Below are positions 12,676-22,195 of a stretch of 64,000 nucleotides of DNA, one piece after another. Both the position numbers and the translations under genes were made by a program. Position 1 is the stretch's first letter; each line of letters starts with the position of its first letter. The notes below the pieces were generated by a model. It saw only the letters and a list, made by a program, of their open reading frames with translations, did not search any database and was not told where the DNA came from. This stretch comes from Acinetobacter sp. NIPH 298 (lineage in GTDB: Bacteria > Pseudomonadota > Gammaproteobacteria > Pseudomonadales > Moraxellaceae), in assembly GCF_000369505.1 (NCBI RefSeq), contig NZ_KB850055.1:2227513-2291512 (forward strand), read 5' to 3'.

Positions 12676-15525
12676 TCAGCGCTGTTTCTCAGGCTCGTCA
12701 ATCGCAGGTGGCAAAGGTGCAAGATATGCTATCACCAACATGATTGCACCAGACCCAATAAATGAAATCACACGGGTCAATGTGCCACTTTGCGATAGGT
12801 CAAGTAATAATAATTTAGCCACCACGATACCTAACAACGCAGCACCGACAAACCAAATTTGACGAATATGACGACGACTAGAAAACGTCATGAGCACAAA
12901 AGCTAAAATCATCCACAATAAGGTCAAGCTCAGTTGCACATCACCATTTTTCCAAATTGCACCACCCCATAATGGCGTATCTAAATAATGATGCATGGCA
13001 CGAACCACCACACTACTCAAGACCAATAAACCAATTAAAATGGTTGTAACTTTAAAGCCCCATTCAATCGATCTTTCAGCACTGAAATCGTGATGATAAA
13101 TGATCCAAATCATGCCAATGAACATCAACAAAGACAGAATGTCAGTCAAATTTAACAGCGGCACACTATAATATTGCTCAGCAGAATAAGGATCTAGACT
13201 GACCAGTAGCAACCAAAATAAGGTTAAACTCCAGACAGGGAGCTGATGCAGCAATTGGGTCTGCTTCGATGCAAACAACCAAATACTATAGATCGCTGGA
13301 ATAAGTGCTAAAGCAATCACTGGCATGCTCGGGAAAATAGCCAAGCCAATACTCGCCAAGCTCAGCCAAAGCAAAGTTGACCACACCAGCAGATAAGTTT
13401 TGGATGCTAAAGACTTTAACACCACAAGCAACACGGTTAAACCAATTGAAGCAATCAAAAAGCTCACTTGACTTAAATAACTTGACCAATGCCCTAACCA
13501 ATAGACATTTTCAGCCAAACTTGCGCTATAAAGTAAAAATAATAGTCCGCCCAACAAGGTGAGCTGTAGATGCTGCCATTGCAATTTTGATTTCAAATAA
13601 ACTGCAACGCTAAATATCGCCAGTAAAACCACAGCAACTGCTAAATAAGGACTGAGTCTATGTTGCTGCCACTGCATCAACTCAACAGCAGCGATCGAAC
13701 CCGCGTACATGCCTAATGCGATAAAAATCCCACTCAACATGCGTGAACTAAAATACTTTTCGACTTGTTGATAATGTAATAAATAAAATGCCGAGATAAA
13801 TTGAGCTAAGGCATAAATGACAGTACTGAGGACTGGGAAATGGTCATTGGACCAAACTTGGAACATCAGTGCAATTGAACTGAATAGAACCAATGCTACC
13901 CCAATATAACGACTCAAACGATAACGTTCAGTCACTCCCCAAACAATCAATGCTGTTCCTTGAATCACCCAACCTGTTGAGGTCCAATGTGCACCTTTAG
14001 CAAGCGGGAAAATCAACGCAACAAAAACCACTGCAAGGATAAAAAAGCTTTTTGCTAAGATCGATAATTGGGGATGCTGACGTTTAATCCAGATATTTAA
14101 AACGATATAAACAACCGCCAATGCCACTGCACCCCAAGTCAATGCTGAAGTTGAGTTATGCATCAAATAAGCATGTAAAGAAAAGCCAAGCACAGGCACA
14201 CTAAAAATCAGCCCAACATCCAAAATCGGCTGTAAACGCTGTGCTTTAGGCGCTGTTTCTTGTTGCAGGTTTTGCGCACGTAACATCAATTGGCTATAAC
14301 GAATACTCAGCCAAATAAATAAGGCAATATGCAACCAAAGGATAAAATCAAGGGTTGTGTATTGCTGATGTTCTGCATAAATAGCAATGACCGCTCCACC
14401 AATAAACATGGTGGCAAAAAACGCAATTTGGTGCAGGATCTTCCAAGGTTGAATAAAGTTAACGGCGGCAACAGCCAAATTAATCAGAAAATAATAAGCA
14501 AATAAAAAGATGACATCAGGATGATTTTGCGGAATAAGTAATGGCGCAAGATAGGCCATAGTCAACGCAAGGATGGCCAAATATAGGGCTTGTTGTTTGA
14601 GGCTAAGATAGACGGTTGCCAATAATAAAATCACAAAAAGGATACTGGCAGTGGTCAAACTAGCAATCACTGCAAAATGATGCGAGAAAATAAGTGTTAA
14701 AAAGACAATCGCTAAACCTAAACCTTGTAAAGCCACTGCAAATAGCTGATTTTTCTTTTGTAGTAAATAACCTACAATTGTTGTAATCCCACCTGCACAG
14801 GCGATAAAGCCGAGTTTTACACCGAGGCTTAACTGCCAATGTTCACTGGCAAACCGTAACAGCAGTACCACGCCAACCATTAAGATCGCTACCGCAACAC
14901 GCAAAATTGGATTGCCATGGATCATCCAATCAAATGTAGGCTGCCACCATGCTGCATCTTTAGATTCAGACGGAGAGCTTATAGGGAAAGGGTTTTGAGT
15001 ATTGGGTTGTTGACTTGATCCAGTATTGGCTTGCATCCAAGCAGGATGTTGTGACTCAGACACTGGTAAAGTAGTGGTTGTCGTCGAAGACTGTGATGGT
15101 TCTATATCTTGAGAAAAATGTGTGGATTCAATTTTCTGTGCAGCAATTGAAGACTGTTCTAAATGTAGCAATCTGGTTTGAAATGCACTGATGGTTTGAA
15201 TCAAACACAACATCAGTACCAATAATGCACCGCCTGCGAGCCACATCCACGTGTTGGCATAGGCAAATAACGCAACCAATGCGGCGCTATAAATCAGTAC
15301 CCGCTGTATCCCAATTCCAGCGGATTGATCCGAAAAACCAGAACAGGCTTGTTCCAACTGACATAAGCGTTGATGAATTTCAGAAAGGATGTGCACAATA
15401 ACAACGGTTAGTCCCACGGTGGCAGCAACAATGGTTCCCTGCCATTTAAATGCAATGGCGCAAGCCAGCAACACAGTCAAAGCAATTAAAACAATGACAA
15501 TTCCCTGTTTGTCTTTTTTATACAT
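12676..15525 (-). CDS. DUF2339-type polytopic membrane protein
   Basis: A very large (949 aa) inner-membrane protein. The N-terminus has two hydrophobic segments and a short coiled region, then a Pro/Ser/Gln-rich linker (about residues 125-195). From about 205 to the C-terminus there is an almost continuous series of some 25 hydrophobic segments. The DWMIHGNPILRVAVAILMVG block after the linker is typical of DUF2339 proteins. Function unknown; no transporter or enzyme motif is visible. Its stop codon abuts that of the convergent MscS gene with no spacer. It is divergent from polA. Confidence 0.78.
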   Translation of the reverse strand: MYKKDKQGIVIVLIALTVLLACAIAFKWQGTIVAATVGLTVVIVHILSEIHQRLCQLEQACSGFSDQSAGIGIQRVLIYSAALVALFAYANTWMWLAGGALLVLMLCLIQTISAFQTRLLHLEQSSIAAQKIESTHFSQDIEPSQSSTTTTTLPVSESQHPAWMQANTGSSQQPNTQNPFPISSPSESKDAAWWQPTFDWMIHGNPILRVAVAILMVGVVLLLRFASEHWQLSLGVKLGFIACAGGITTIVGYLLQKKNQLFAVALQGLGLAIVFLTLIFSHHFAVIASLTTASILFVILLLATVYLSLKQQALYLAILALTMAYLAPLLIPQNHPDVIFLFAYYFLINLAVAAVNFIQPWKILHQIAFFATMFIGGAVIAIYAEHQQYTTLDFILWLHIALFIWLSIRYSQLMLRAQNLQQETAPKAQRLQPILDVGLIFSVPVLGFSLHAYLMHNSTSALTWGAVALAVVYIVLNIWIKRQHPQLSILAKSFFILAVVFVALIFPLAKGAHWTSTGWVIQGTALIVWGVTERYRLSRYIGVALVLFSSIALMFQVWSNDHFPVLSTVIYALAQFISAFYLLHYQQVEKYFSSRMLSGIFIALGMYAGSIAAVELMQWQQHRLSPYLAVAVVLLAIFSVAVYLKSKLQWQHLQLTLLGGLLFLLYSASLAENVYWLGHWSSYLSQVSFLIASIGLTVLLVVLKSLASKTYLLVWSTLLWLSLASIGLAIFPSMPVIALALIPAIYSIWLFASKQTQLLHQLPVWSLTLFWLLLVSLDPYSAEQYYSVPLLNLTDILSLLMFIGMIWIIYHHDFSAERSIEWGFKVTTILIGLLVLSSVVVRAMHHYLDTPLWGGAIWKNGDVQLSLTLLWMILAFVLMTFSSRRHIRQIWFVGAALLGIVVAKLLLLDLSQSGTLTRVISFIGSGAIMLVIAYLAPLPPAIDEPEKQR

Positions 15526-15713
15526 AGACTTATATCAATAAAACAGCTTCATTGAGGCTATCTTACTTGATCACTAGATAAGCAGCTATTTTTGCATACA
15601 AAATACTGCAATTTTTTAAAGCGACGTAACTCGTCATTGCACAACACGGCGACAAGGACAGACAACACTTTTTCACGTAAAATACCTGCTAACTTATAAT
15701 TAGGATTTGCGAA

Positions 15714-18479
15714 ATGCCACCTTTTGTCTTGGTTGACGGGTCTTATTTTTTATTTCGTGCTTATCACGCGTTACCCCCGTTAACGACGTCTACTGGCTTA
15801 CATACCAATGCAATACGTGGTGCAATTTCAGCAATTCAAAAATTGATGCGTCGTACACAACCGACGCATATGGCGGTGATTTTTGATACGCCTGAACCTA
15901 CTTTTCGCCATGCTCTTTCGCCTATTTATAAGGGTGATCGTCCAAGTATGCCCGAAGAATTGTCTCAACAGATTCCCTATTTACATGCATTAATTAAGGC
16001 ACAAGGGATCCCTTTATATTATCTCGCAGGCGCTGAAGCCGATGATATTATTGGAACTTTAACCAAGCAAGCACTGAGTGAAGGTCATCATGTTCTGATT
16101 TCAACGGGTGACAAAGACATGGCCCAACTGGTCAATGAACATGTCAAACTCGAAGATAGTTTCAAAGAACGTGTGCTTGATGAAGCGGGAGTTTTTGAAA
16201 AATTTGGCGTTCACCCGCATCAAATTATTGATTATCTCACCCTCATGGGCGATGCATCAGATGGCATTATGGGGGTTCCAGGTATTGGCGCAAAAACTGC
16301 AGCTAAGCTCCTCAATGAATACGGCTCACTAAATAATATTATTGCCAATGTCGATCAGCTAAAAGGCAAAATCAGTCAAAATATCAAAGACAGTTTAGAC
16401 AACATCAAAATTGATCACCAATTGGCAAGTATCGTCTGTGATCTTGAGCTAAATCTAGATTGGCATGAGCTTAAACTCAGCAATCCAAATATTGATCAGC
16501 TACGTGATCTCTATACAGAACTCGAATTTCGTAATCAATTACAATCCTTAGACCACCCGAATAATCCAAACACCTCGGCTTATCAGCAAACCTCACAAAA
16601 AATTGTGAAAGCAGAGCAAAAAGCTGAAACGATTGTGACCGAAGATCACGCCACACTTTCAAGTCAAGATGATCAGCTCGGAACAGCCACTTATCATACG
16701 GTTCTCACACAACAAGACTGGGATGCATTGTTACAACGAATGCAACAAGCAGATCATTTTGCCATTGATACAGAAACCACGAATTTAGATTATCGTATTG
16801 CAGAACTGGTTGGTTTCTCGATCGCATTTGATGCCAATGATGCATTCTATGTGCCTGTGGCGCATGATTACGAAGGCGCACCCGAACAACTGAATCGTGA
16901 CCAAATTTTAGCTCAAATCAAACCAATTCTTGAAAATGAGCAGGTCAAGAAAATTGGTCATCATCTAAAATATGATGCCCATATTTTTGCCAATCATGGC
17001 ATTACCATTCGAGGCTGGTACTTCGATACCATGCTGGCATCTTATGTGTTGAATGCAGCAGCGACACGTCATGGTATGGATGATGTCGCACGACTTTATC
17101 TGAGCCATTTGACCACCACCTTTGAGCAAATTGCAGGTAAAGGTGCCAAACAGAAAACCTTTAATCAAATTGAACTCGAAGTTGCAGCACATTATGCAGC
17201 CGAAGATGCGCATGTCACTTATCGACTGTATGAAGTTTTATCAGGAAAATTAAAAAGCTCCCCAGAACTTGTGAATATTCTGCACAATATCGAAATGCCA
17301 GTTGCGCGTGTGTTGACTGCCATGGAAGAAGATGGCATCAAGCTCGATCATCAGTTCCTTGATCAGCTCAGTGTTGAATTTTCAAAGACCATACAAACAC
17401 TAGAAAATCAGGCCACTGAACTGGCAGGTGAAGCTTTTAATGTTTCTTCACCAAAACAAGTGGGTGAAGTCTTATTTGAAAAGCTGGGGATTAAAGGCGG
17501 TAAAAAAACGGCTACGGGACAGTTCAGTACCAGTGAAAGTATCTTAGAAAAAATTGAACATCCACTCGCCGAAGTCATTTTAGAACACCGCGGCTTGGCA
17601 AAACTGAGAAATACCTATACTGACCGTCTGATTGAGCAATCTCATAATACAACACATCGTGTTCACACCAGTTATCACCAAGCCTTGACCACCACAGGTC
17701 GCCTATCTTCGACAGACCCAAACCTACAAAACATTCCTATTCGTACCCCAATTGGACGACAAATCCGTAAAGCCTTTATAGCACCTGAAGGTCGCGTGCT
17801 ATTGGCAGCCGATTATTCACAAATTGAACTGCGTTTGATGGCGCATTTTTCTCAAGACGATGCTTTGATCCATGCATTCCAACAAGGGCAAGATGTACAC
17901 CGTCGTACGGCGTCAGAAGTATTGGGCATTGCGATTGAAGATGTCACCAATGACCAACGCCGCCAAGCCAAAGCCGTCAACTTCGGTCTGCTTTATGGCA
18001 TGTCAGAATTCGGCTTAACCCGTCAATTGGGCTTTACTCGAGAAGAGTCACGTAGCTATATCGCACGTTATTTCCAACGTTATCCAGGTGTTTTGGATTA
18101 TATGGAGCGCACGCGTCAGATCGCACGTGAACAAGGTTTTGTTGAAACAATTTTAGGTCGTCGCCTCTATACACCTGATATTTTGGCAAGCAATAAAATG
18201 ATCAAGCAAGCCGCTGAACGAGCTGCGATTAATGCGCCACTGCAAGGCAGTGCGGCTGATATCATCAAGTTAGCGATGATTGCCGTGGATCAAATGTTAC
18301 CAAAAGAACAAGCTAAACTCTTGTTACAAGTACACGATGAACTGGTCTTTGAAGCGGACGCAGCAATTGCAGATGAACTTTCCAAGCAAATCGCTGAAGT
18401 GATGCAATCCGTCTTGAAAATCTCAGTTCCATTTGTGGTTGAAGTTGGACAAGGGCTGAATTGGGACGCTGCACACTAA
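15714..18479 (+). CDS. polA: DNA polymerase I
   Basis: A 921-aa three-domain repair and Okazaki-fragment polymerase. The 5'-3' exonuclease domain (about 1-290) shows LVDGSYFLFRAYHAL, AEADDIIGTL and GVPGIGAKTA. The 3'-5' proofreading domain starts near residue 350 with FAIDTETTNLD, so proofreading residues are retained. The polymerase domain shows motif A (AADYSQIELRLMAH), motif B (RRQAKAVNFGLLYG) and motif C (QVHDELVFE). Length equals the family norm. It is followed by a strong bidirectional terminator, and nothing in the sequence suggests cotranscription with neighbours. Confidence 0.98.
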   Translation: MPPFVLVDGSYFLFRAYHALPPLTTSTGLHTNAIRGAISAIQKLMRRTQPTHMAVIFDTPEPTFRHALSPIYKGDRPSMPEELSQQIPYLHALIKAQGIPLYYLAGAEADDIIGTLTKQALSEGHHVLISTGDKDMAQLVNEHVKLEDSFKERVLDEAGVFEKFGVHPHQIIDYLTLMGDASDGIMGVPGIGAKTAAKLLNEYGSLNNIIANVDQLKGKISQNIKDSLDNIKIDHQLASIVCDLELNLDWHELKLSNPNIDQLRDLYTELEFRNQLQSLDHPNNPNTSAYQQTSQKIVKAEQKAETIVTEDHATLSSQDDQLGTATYHTVLTQQDWDALLQRMQQADHFAIDTETTNLDYRIAELVGFSIAFDANDAFYVPVAHDYEGAPEQLNRDQILAQIKPILENEQVKKIGHHLKYDAHIFANHGITIRGWYFDTMLASYVLNAAATRHGMDDVARLYLSHLTTTFEQIAGKGAKQKTFNQIELEVAAHYAAEDAHVTYRLYEVLSGKLKSSPELVNILHNIEMPVARVLTAMEEDGIKLDHQFLDQLSVEFSKTIQTLENQATELAGEAFNVSSPKQVGEVLFEKLGIKGGKKTATGQFSTSESILEKIEHPLAEVILEHRGLAKLRNTYTDRLIEQSHNTTHRVHTSYHQALTTTGRLSSTDPNLQNIPIRTPIGRQIRKAFIAPEGRVLLAADYSQIELRLMAHFSQDDALIHAFQQGQDVHRRTASEVLGIAIEDVTNDQRRQAKAVNFGLLYGMSEFGLTRQLGFTREESRSYIARYFQRYPGVLDYMERTRQIAREQGFVETILGRRLYTPDILASNKMIKQAAERAAINAPLQGSAADIIKLAMIAVDQMLPKEQAKLLLQVHDELVFEADAAIADELSKQIAEVMQSVLKISVPFVVEVGQGLNWDAAH

Positions 18480-18492
18480 CCCTGATTCTGAG

Positions 18493-18532
18493 CAAAAAAA
18501 AAAAAAGAGATGCTAAGCATCTCTTTTTTTTT
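18493..18532. terminator. Bidirectional terminator between polA and yggT
   Basis: A 13-nt A-run, stem AAGAGATGC / GCATCTCTT around TAA (18505-18525), then a T-run. It serves both convergent transcripts. Confidence 0.9.
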
Positions 18533-18540
18533 AATCAAAG

Positions 18541-19089
18541 CTAGACAATTGCTCTAAGCATTGTTTCAGCCACAAATAACACTAAAAATGCAAGAATCGG
18601 TGATAAATCAATCATCCCCATACTTGGCATCACTTTACGGAAAGGTGCCAAAATCGGCTCGACCAATTCCTGAATCACCTCCATATAAGGCGATCGGAAT
18701 TGCGAAAGCATCATGATCCAGCTACAAATAATAAAAGCAAAAATCATATATTTAAGGAGCGTCACCAAAGACAATAGCATTTCTTTTACTGTAGAAACAA
18801 TAAAATATAAGGTGCTCCCCGTACCAACGCCAGCTAAATGCTTTTCTCCCCACATTTTCAGGAAGTAAAGCAAAATAACCAGAACCAATGCGGCTAAATT
18901 AACCCGTCCTTTGCTCACCGTTGGGAAAATACGGCTGAAAACATCTACAATCTTGGTCGCTTTCGTTGTTGAAAGCACCACGGGATTGTAGGGAGTGACT
19001 GCCGCCAATTGCATTAAAAAACGGAAAAAGATCAATAAAATTGCAACATTGATCAAAACACCAAAAATTAGCGCAGAACTTGCACCCAT
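18541..19089 (-). CDS. yggT: YggT family membrane protein
   Basis: A 182-aa integral membrane protein made of two YGGT repeats, each a pair of hydrophobic helices with an intervening amphipathic stretch. The second repeat shows the family-typical SPYMEVIQELVEPILAPFR and MIDLSPILAFLVLF. Family function is not firmly known; links to osmotic tolerance and to cell-division or cofactor-insertion homologues (YlmG/CCB3) have been proposed. It is immediately downstream of proC (16-bp gap), the classical proC-yggT order. Confidence 0.9.
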   Translation of the reverse strand: MGASSALIFGVLINVAILLIFFRFLMQLAAVTPYNPVVLSTTKATKIVDVFSRIFPTVSKGRVNLAALVLVILLYFLKMWGEKHLAGVGTGSTLYFIVSTVKEMLLSLVTLLKYMIFAFIICSWIMMLSQFRSPYMEVIQELVEPILAPFRKVMPSMGMIDLSPILAFLVLFVAETMLRAIV

Positions 19090-19105
19090 AATTGTCTTAT
19101 CCTAC

Positions 19106-19945
19106 TTAAACTGATTTAGTCTTGTCACTCAACTCTTGCGCAAGCTCTTGGCTGCGTTTCTGAGCTGCTGCAAGCGCTGCTTGAATATTTTGTGAAATCT
19201 GTGCACGATCAAACACCTCTAAGGCTGCTTGAGTTGTGCCATTTGGTGAAGTCACATTTTTACGTAATTCTGCTGGAGAATTTGAACTGGTAATCGCCAT
19301 TTGCGCCGCGCCCAGCGCAGTCTGCAAGGTTAATGCAGTAGCAACTTTTTCATCTAAGCCCAAGTTTTTACCCGCGCGAATCATACTTTCCATTAAATAG
19401 AAAAAGTAGGCAGGGCCTGAACCAGATACCGCAGTTACCGCATCAATTTGCGCTTCATTATCAACCCAAATGGTTAAACCAGTCGCCGCTAAAATTTGAC
19501 TGGTTAATTCACGATCTTTAGTACCTACAGCCGCAGGTGCATAAATACCATGTGCGCCCGTTTGAACCAATGCAGGCGTATTCGGCATCACACGTACAAT
19601 ACGTTCGCTACCGCCGATTAAATCTGAAAGGGTTTGAATCTCAGCGCCCGCAATAATTGAAATCACGAGTTTATCTGACAACAACCCTTTTAATGGTTGT
19701 AAAACCGTTGCTAAGACCTGTGGTTTTACCGCCAATACAACAACATCAGCATCTTTGATCGCTGCAACATTATCTGTCGTGGTTTGAATCTCTTTTTCTT
19801 CTAATATTTGACGAATCTGCTCTACTGGGTCAGACACTGTAATGCGTGTGGTTGGTAAGCCACGAGAAAGTAACCCACCGATCAAGGCTTGCGCCATATT
19901 ACCGCCGCCAATAAAACAGATATTTTGATTCAATGATGTCGCCAT
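19106..19945 (-). CDS. proC: Pyrroline-5-carboxylate reductase
   Basis: Catalyses the last step of proline synthesis, reduction of pyrroline-5-carboxylate with NAD(P)H. The 279-aa protein opens with the Rossmann motif ICFIGGGNMAQALIGGL. It has VVLAVKPQVL, RVMPNTPALVQTGAHG and the C-terminal signature block with VTAVSGSGPAYFFYLMES and PAELRKNVTSPNGTT. It starts 3 bp after the tilS stop, so it is translated from the same transcript, and yggT follows. Confidence 0.97.
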   Translation of the reverse strand: MATSLNQNICFIGGGNMAQALIGGLLSRGLPTTRITVSDPVEQIRQILEEKEIQTTTDNVAAIKDADVVVLAVKPQVLATVLQPLKGLLSDKLVISIIAGAEIQTLSDLIGGSERIVRVMPNTPALVQTGAHGIYAPAAVGTKDRELTSQILAATGLTIWVDNEAQIDAVTAVSGSGPAYFFYLMESMIRAGKNLGLDEKVATALTLQTALGAAQMAITSSNSPAELRKNVTSPNGTTQAALEVFDRAQISQNIQAALAAAQKRSQELAQELSDKTKSV

Positions 19946-19948
19946 GTC

Positions 19949-21334
19949 CTACTCGTCATGTAATAAAGACTGATGAAAAATACAGTCAGAAATTAAACTT
20001 GGTTGCCAACCGCCCTGCACCAGATACTCAGATTGCGCCAACCAAAAACCTTTTGGGCTAAAAACCCCAAGCATAACATTATCCACGACTAATATTTGAA
20101 TTGTATGACGTAACCAAGGCAAAATCTGCGCATCTTGAATGGCTTTTTTGAGTGGCCAATGCCCAACTCGCCCATAGAGATGGATTTTTTCACCACCTTG
20201 TCGTTTCAACAACTGCAACTCTCTATCGAATAGTTGAGGAGAAAGACCTAGACTTTGAGATTCAATTTTAAACTGCCCTGCTGCCACCTGAATATGCTGT
20301 CCTAACAAATAGCGCTGTGAAATAACATCAGCAAGTGTCGATAATTTTTCTGCATATAGGATGTCATGGCTTAAACGGTACAACGTTTTTTGATAACGCA
20401 CATAATAATACGGATGCACATGTAAGGTCGCTTGCGCATCTGGTTTGGCTGCAATCACTTCTTGTTGTAAACGCTGAACCATGTCGTAACTTGGTCGGTA
20501 TTGTGCATTGCCTTTCATCCATGAGGAGAGCAATTGACGCTGACGTGCATGAGATAATTCTTTGAGTTTAGTTAAATTGAGTTCATCAAATGTTGCGCAT
20601 TGCTGCCAATCATTTTGCAGCACTTCATCTAAAATCTCAGCCGCATCCTGCATTAAATAGCTACTACGTGCGACCGCCGCCTGCATTTTTGGAAAGCGAT
20701 GTTGCAACACATCCCACAGCACCTCTCGACACCATGCCCGATCATAATGAATATCGTGATTGCTTGGATCGGTCACATACTCAAGACCGATGTGTTGTGA
20801 CCATTGTTCAATCTGTGCTCGACTCAGATCTAAAAATGGCCGCCAAATGGTCAGCTCTTTACGTACGTCGATTTGTTGCATCGCCGCCAACCCATTGACA
20901 CCTGCACCTGAGAATAAACGCAACAAAACCGTCTCGGCTTGATCTTGTTGATGATGCGCTAAAACTAAAATTTCATTGGCTTGTAAATGTTGTCGATAGG
21001 CTTGATAACGGGCTTGGCGAGCTTGTTGTTCTAAATTGCCGGTTTCAACTTGTACTTTCTGAATGATACAGGGAATATTAAGTATCTTTGCCTGTTGTTG
21101 CACCAACTCCCCCCATAGCACACTAGGCTGTTGTAATTGATGATCAACATAAATGGCACGAATTTTATCGGGAAAAAGTTCAGACATTAGAGACAGCAAC
21201 AGCATGGAATCCATGCCGCAGCTACATCCAATTAAGAATTGAGTTTGCTCTGAAAAATGCTGTGCTTGCGCTAAGACGCGATGCCTAAATTGCTGCTGCC
21301 AAACTTCATTAAACGTTGATAACGTGCTTCGCAT
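19949..21334 (-). CDS. tilS: tRNA(Ile)-lysidine synthetase with altered PP-loop motif
   Basis: TilS converts C34 of the CAT-anticodon tRNA-Ile to lysidine so that it reads AUA; it is normally essential. The 461-aa protein has the N-terminal ATP pyrophosphatase domain ([33 protein letters not shown]), the TilS middle domain and a C-terminal domain. The PP-loop, normally SGGxDS, reads S38-C39-G40-M41-D42-S43: the first glycine is a cysteine (codon TGC at 21218-21220). The frame is intact, so the gene is probably functional. ATG 21334 lies inside accA (64-bp overlap), and no other start precedes the PP-loop, so translational coupling to accA is likely. Confidence 0.93.
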   Translation of the reverse strand: MRSTLSTFNEVWQQQFRHRVLAQAQHFSEQTQFLIGCSCGMDSMLLLSLMSELFPDKIRAIYVDHQLQQPSVLWGELVQQQAKILNIPCIIQKVQVETGNLEQQARQARYQAYRQHLQANEILVLAHHQQDQAETVLLRLFSGAGVNGLAAMQQIDVRKELTIWRPFLDLSRAQIEQWSQHIGLEYVTDPSNHDIHYDRAWCREVLWDVLQHRFPKMQAAVARSSYLMQDAAEILDEVLQNDWQQCATFDELNLTKLKELSHARQRQLLSSWMKGNAQYRPSYDMVQRLQQEVIAAKPDAQATLHVHPYYYVRYQKTLYRLSHDILYAEKLSTLADVISQRYLLGQHIQVAAGQFKIESQSLGLSPQLFDRELQLLKRQGGEKIHLYGRVGHWPLKKAIQDAQILPWLRHTIQILVVDNVMLGVFSPKGFWLAQSEYLVQGGWQPSLISDCIFHQSLLHDE

Positions 21335-22095
21335 CGTGCTTGTGCATCCATCGGTTGCAATTCTTCCAAGGCTTGTTTTAACACATCTTTTAGGTCATGC
21401 ATGACTTTTTCAGGTTGCAAATGTGCACCCTCGCCTTCATCCACGACATATTCAACAATACCAATCGCTTTTAACTTATCCGCAGTCAATGCAAGTGCTT
21501 CACTCGCTTGCGCTGCTTTATCTGCTGTTTTCCATAAAATAGAAGCACAGCCTTCAGGTGAAATCACCGAGTAAATACTGTGTGAAAGCATGATAACACG
21601 ATCAGCCACACCAATACCCAAAGCACCACCTGAACCACCTTCACCAAGTACGGTTGCGATCACAGGTACTTTCAAACTCGAAAGTTGTGCCAAACTCGTT
21701 GCAATTGCTTCTGCCTGACCACGTTCTTCAGCACCTACACCGGGATAAGCACCCATGGTATCGACAAAAGTAAAAACAGGTAAATTGAAACGTTCAGCCA
21801 TATCAAGTAAACGTTGAGACTTTCGATAACCTTCGGGGTTACACATCCCGAAGTTATGTTGCAGTTTCTCACGGGTACCACGTCCACGATGTTGACCCAC
21901 CACCATCACAGGCTGTCCATCAAAACGTGCTAAACCACCAATCATCGCACCGTCATCACCATATAAACGATCGCCGTGAAGTGCATCAAATTCAGTGAAA
22001 ATTTCACTCACGTAATCGAGGAATTGCGGACGTTCAGGATGACGTGCAATTTGAACCGTAGTCCAAGCCTTGGACTGAGTCGCTTTATTTTTCAT
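21271..22095 (-). CDS. accA: Acetyl-CoA carboxylase carboxyltransferase, alpha subunit
   Basis: The alpha half of the carboxyltransferase that transfers CO2 from carboxybiotin to acetyl-CoA, the first step of fatty acid synthesis. The 274-aa protein shows [44 protein letters not shown], the [10 protein letters not shown] block and the [17 protein letters not shown] oxyanion-hole region. It is shorter than E. coli AccA (319 aa), lacking part of the N-terminal extension. It is followed with overlap by tilS and then proC and yggT, an apparent operon. Confidence 0.97.
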   Translation of the reverse strand: MKNKATQSKAWTTVQIARHPERPQFLDYVSEIFTEFDALHGDRLYGDDGAMIGGLARFDGQPVMVVGQHRGRGTREKLQHNFGMCNPEGYRKSQRLLDMAERFNLPVFTFVDTMGAYPGVGAEERGQAEAIATSLAQLSSLKVPVIATVLGEGGSGGALGIGVADRVIMLSHSIYSVISPEGCASILWKTADKAAQASEALALTADKLKAIGIVEYVVDEGEGAHLQPEKVMHDLKDVLKQALEELQPMDAQARCEARYQRLMKFGSSNLGIAS

Positions 22096-22195
22096 AAGTC
22101 GTAAATAATCCCTAACAAGGATGCAAGGTCTGTTGACACTTTCTATAAGTTATACGCACATTGCGTTTCAAGCTGAAAGATCAACAGCTCCTAGG

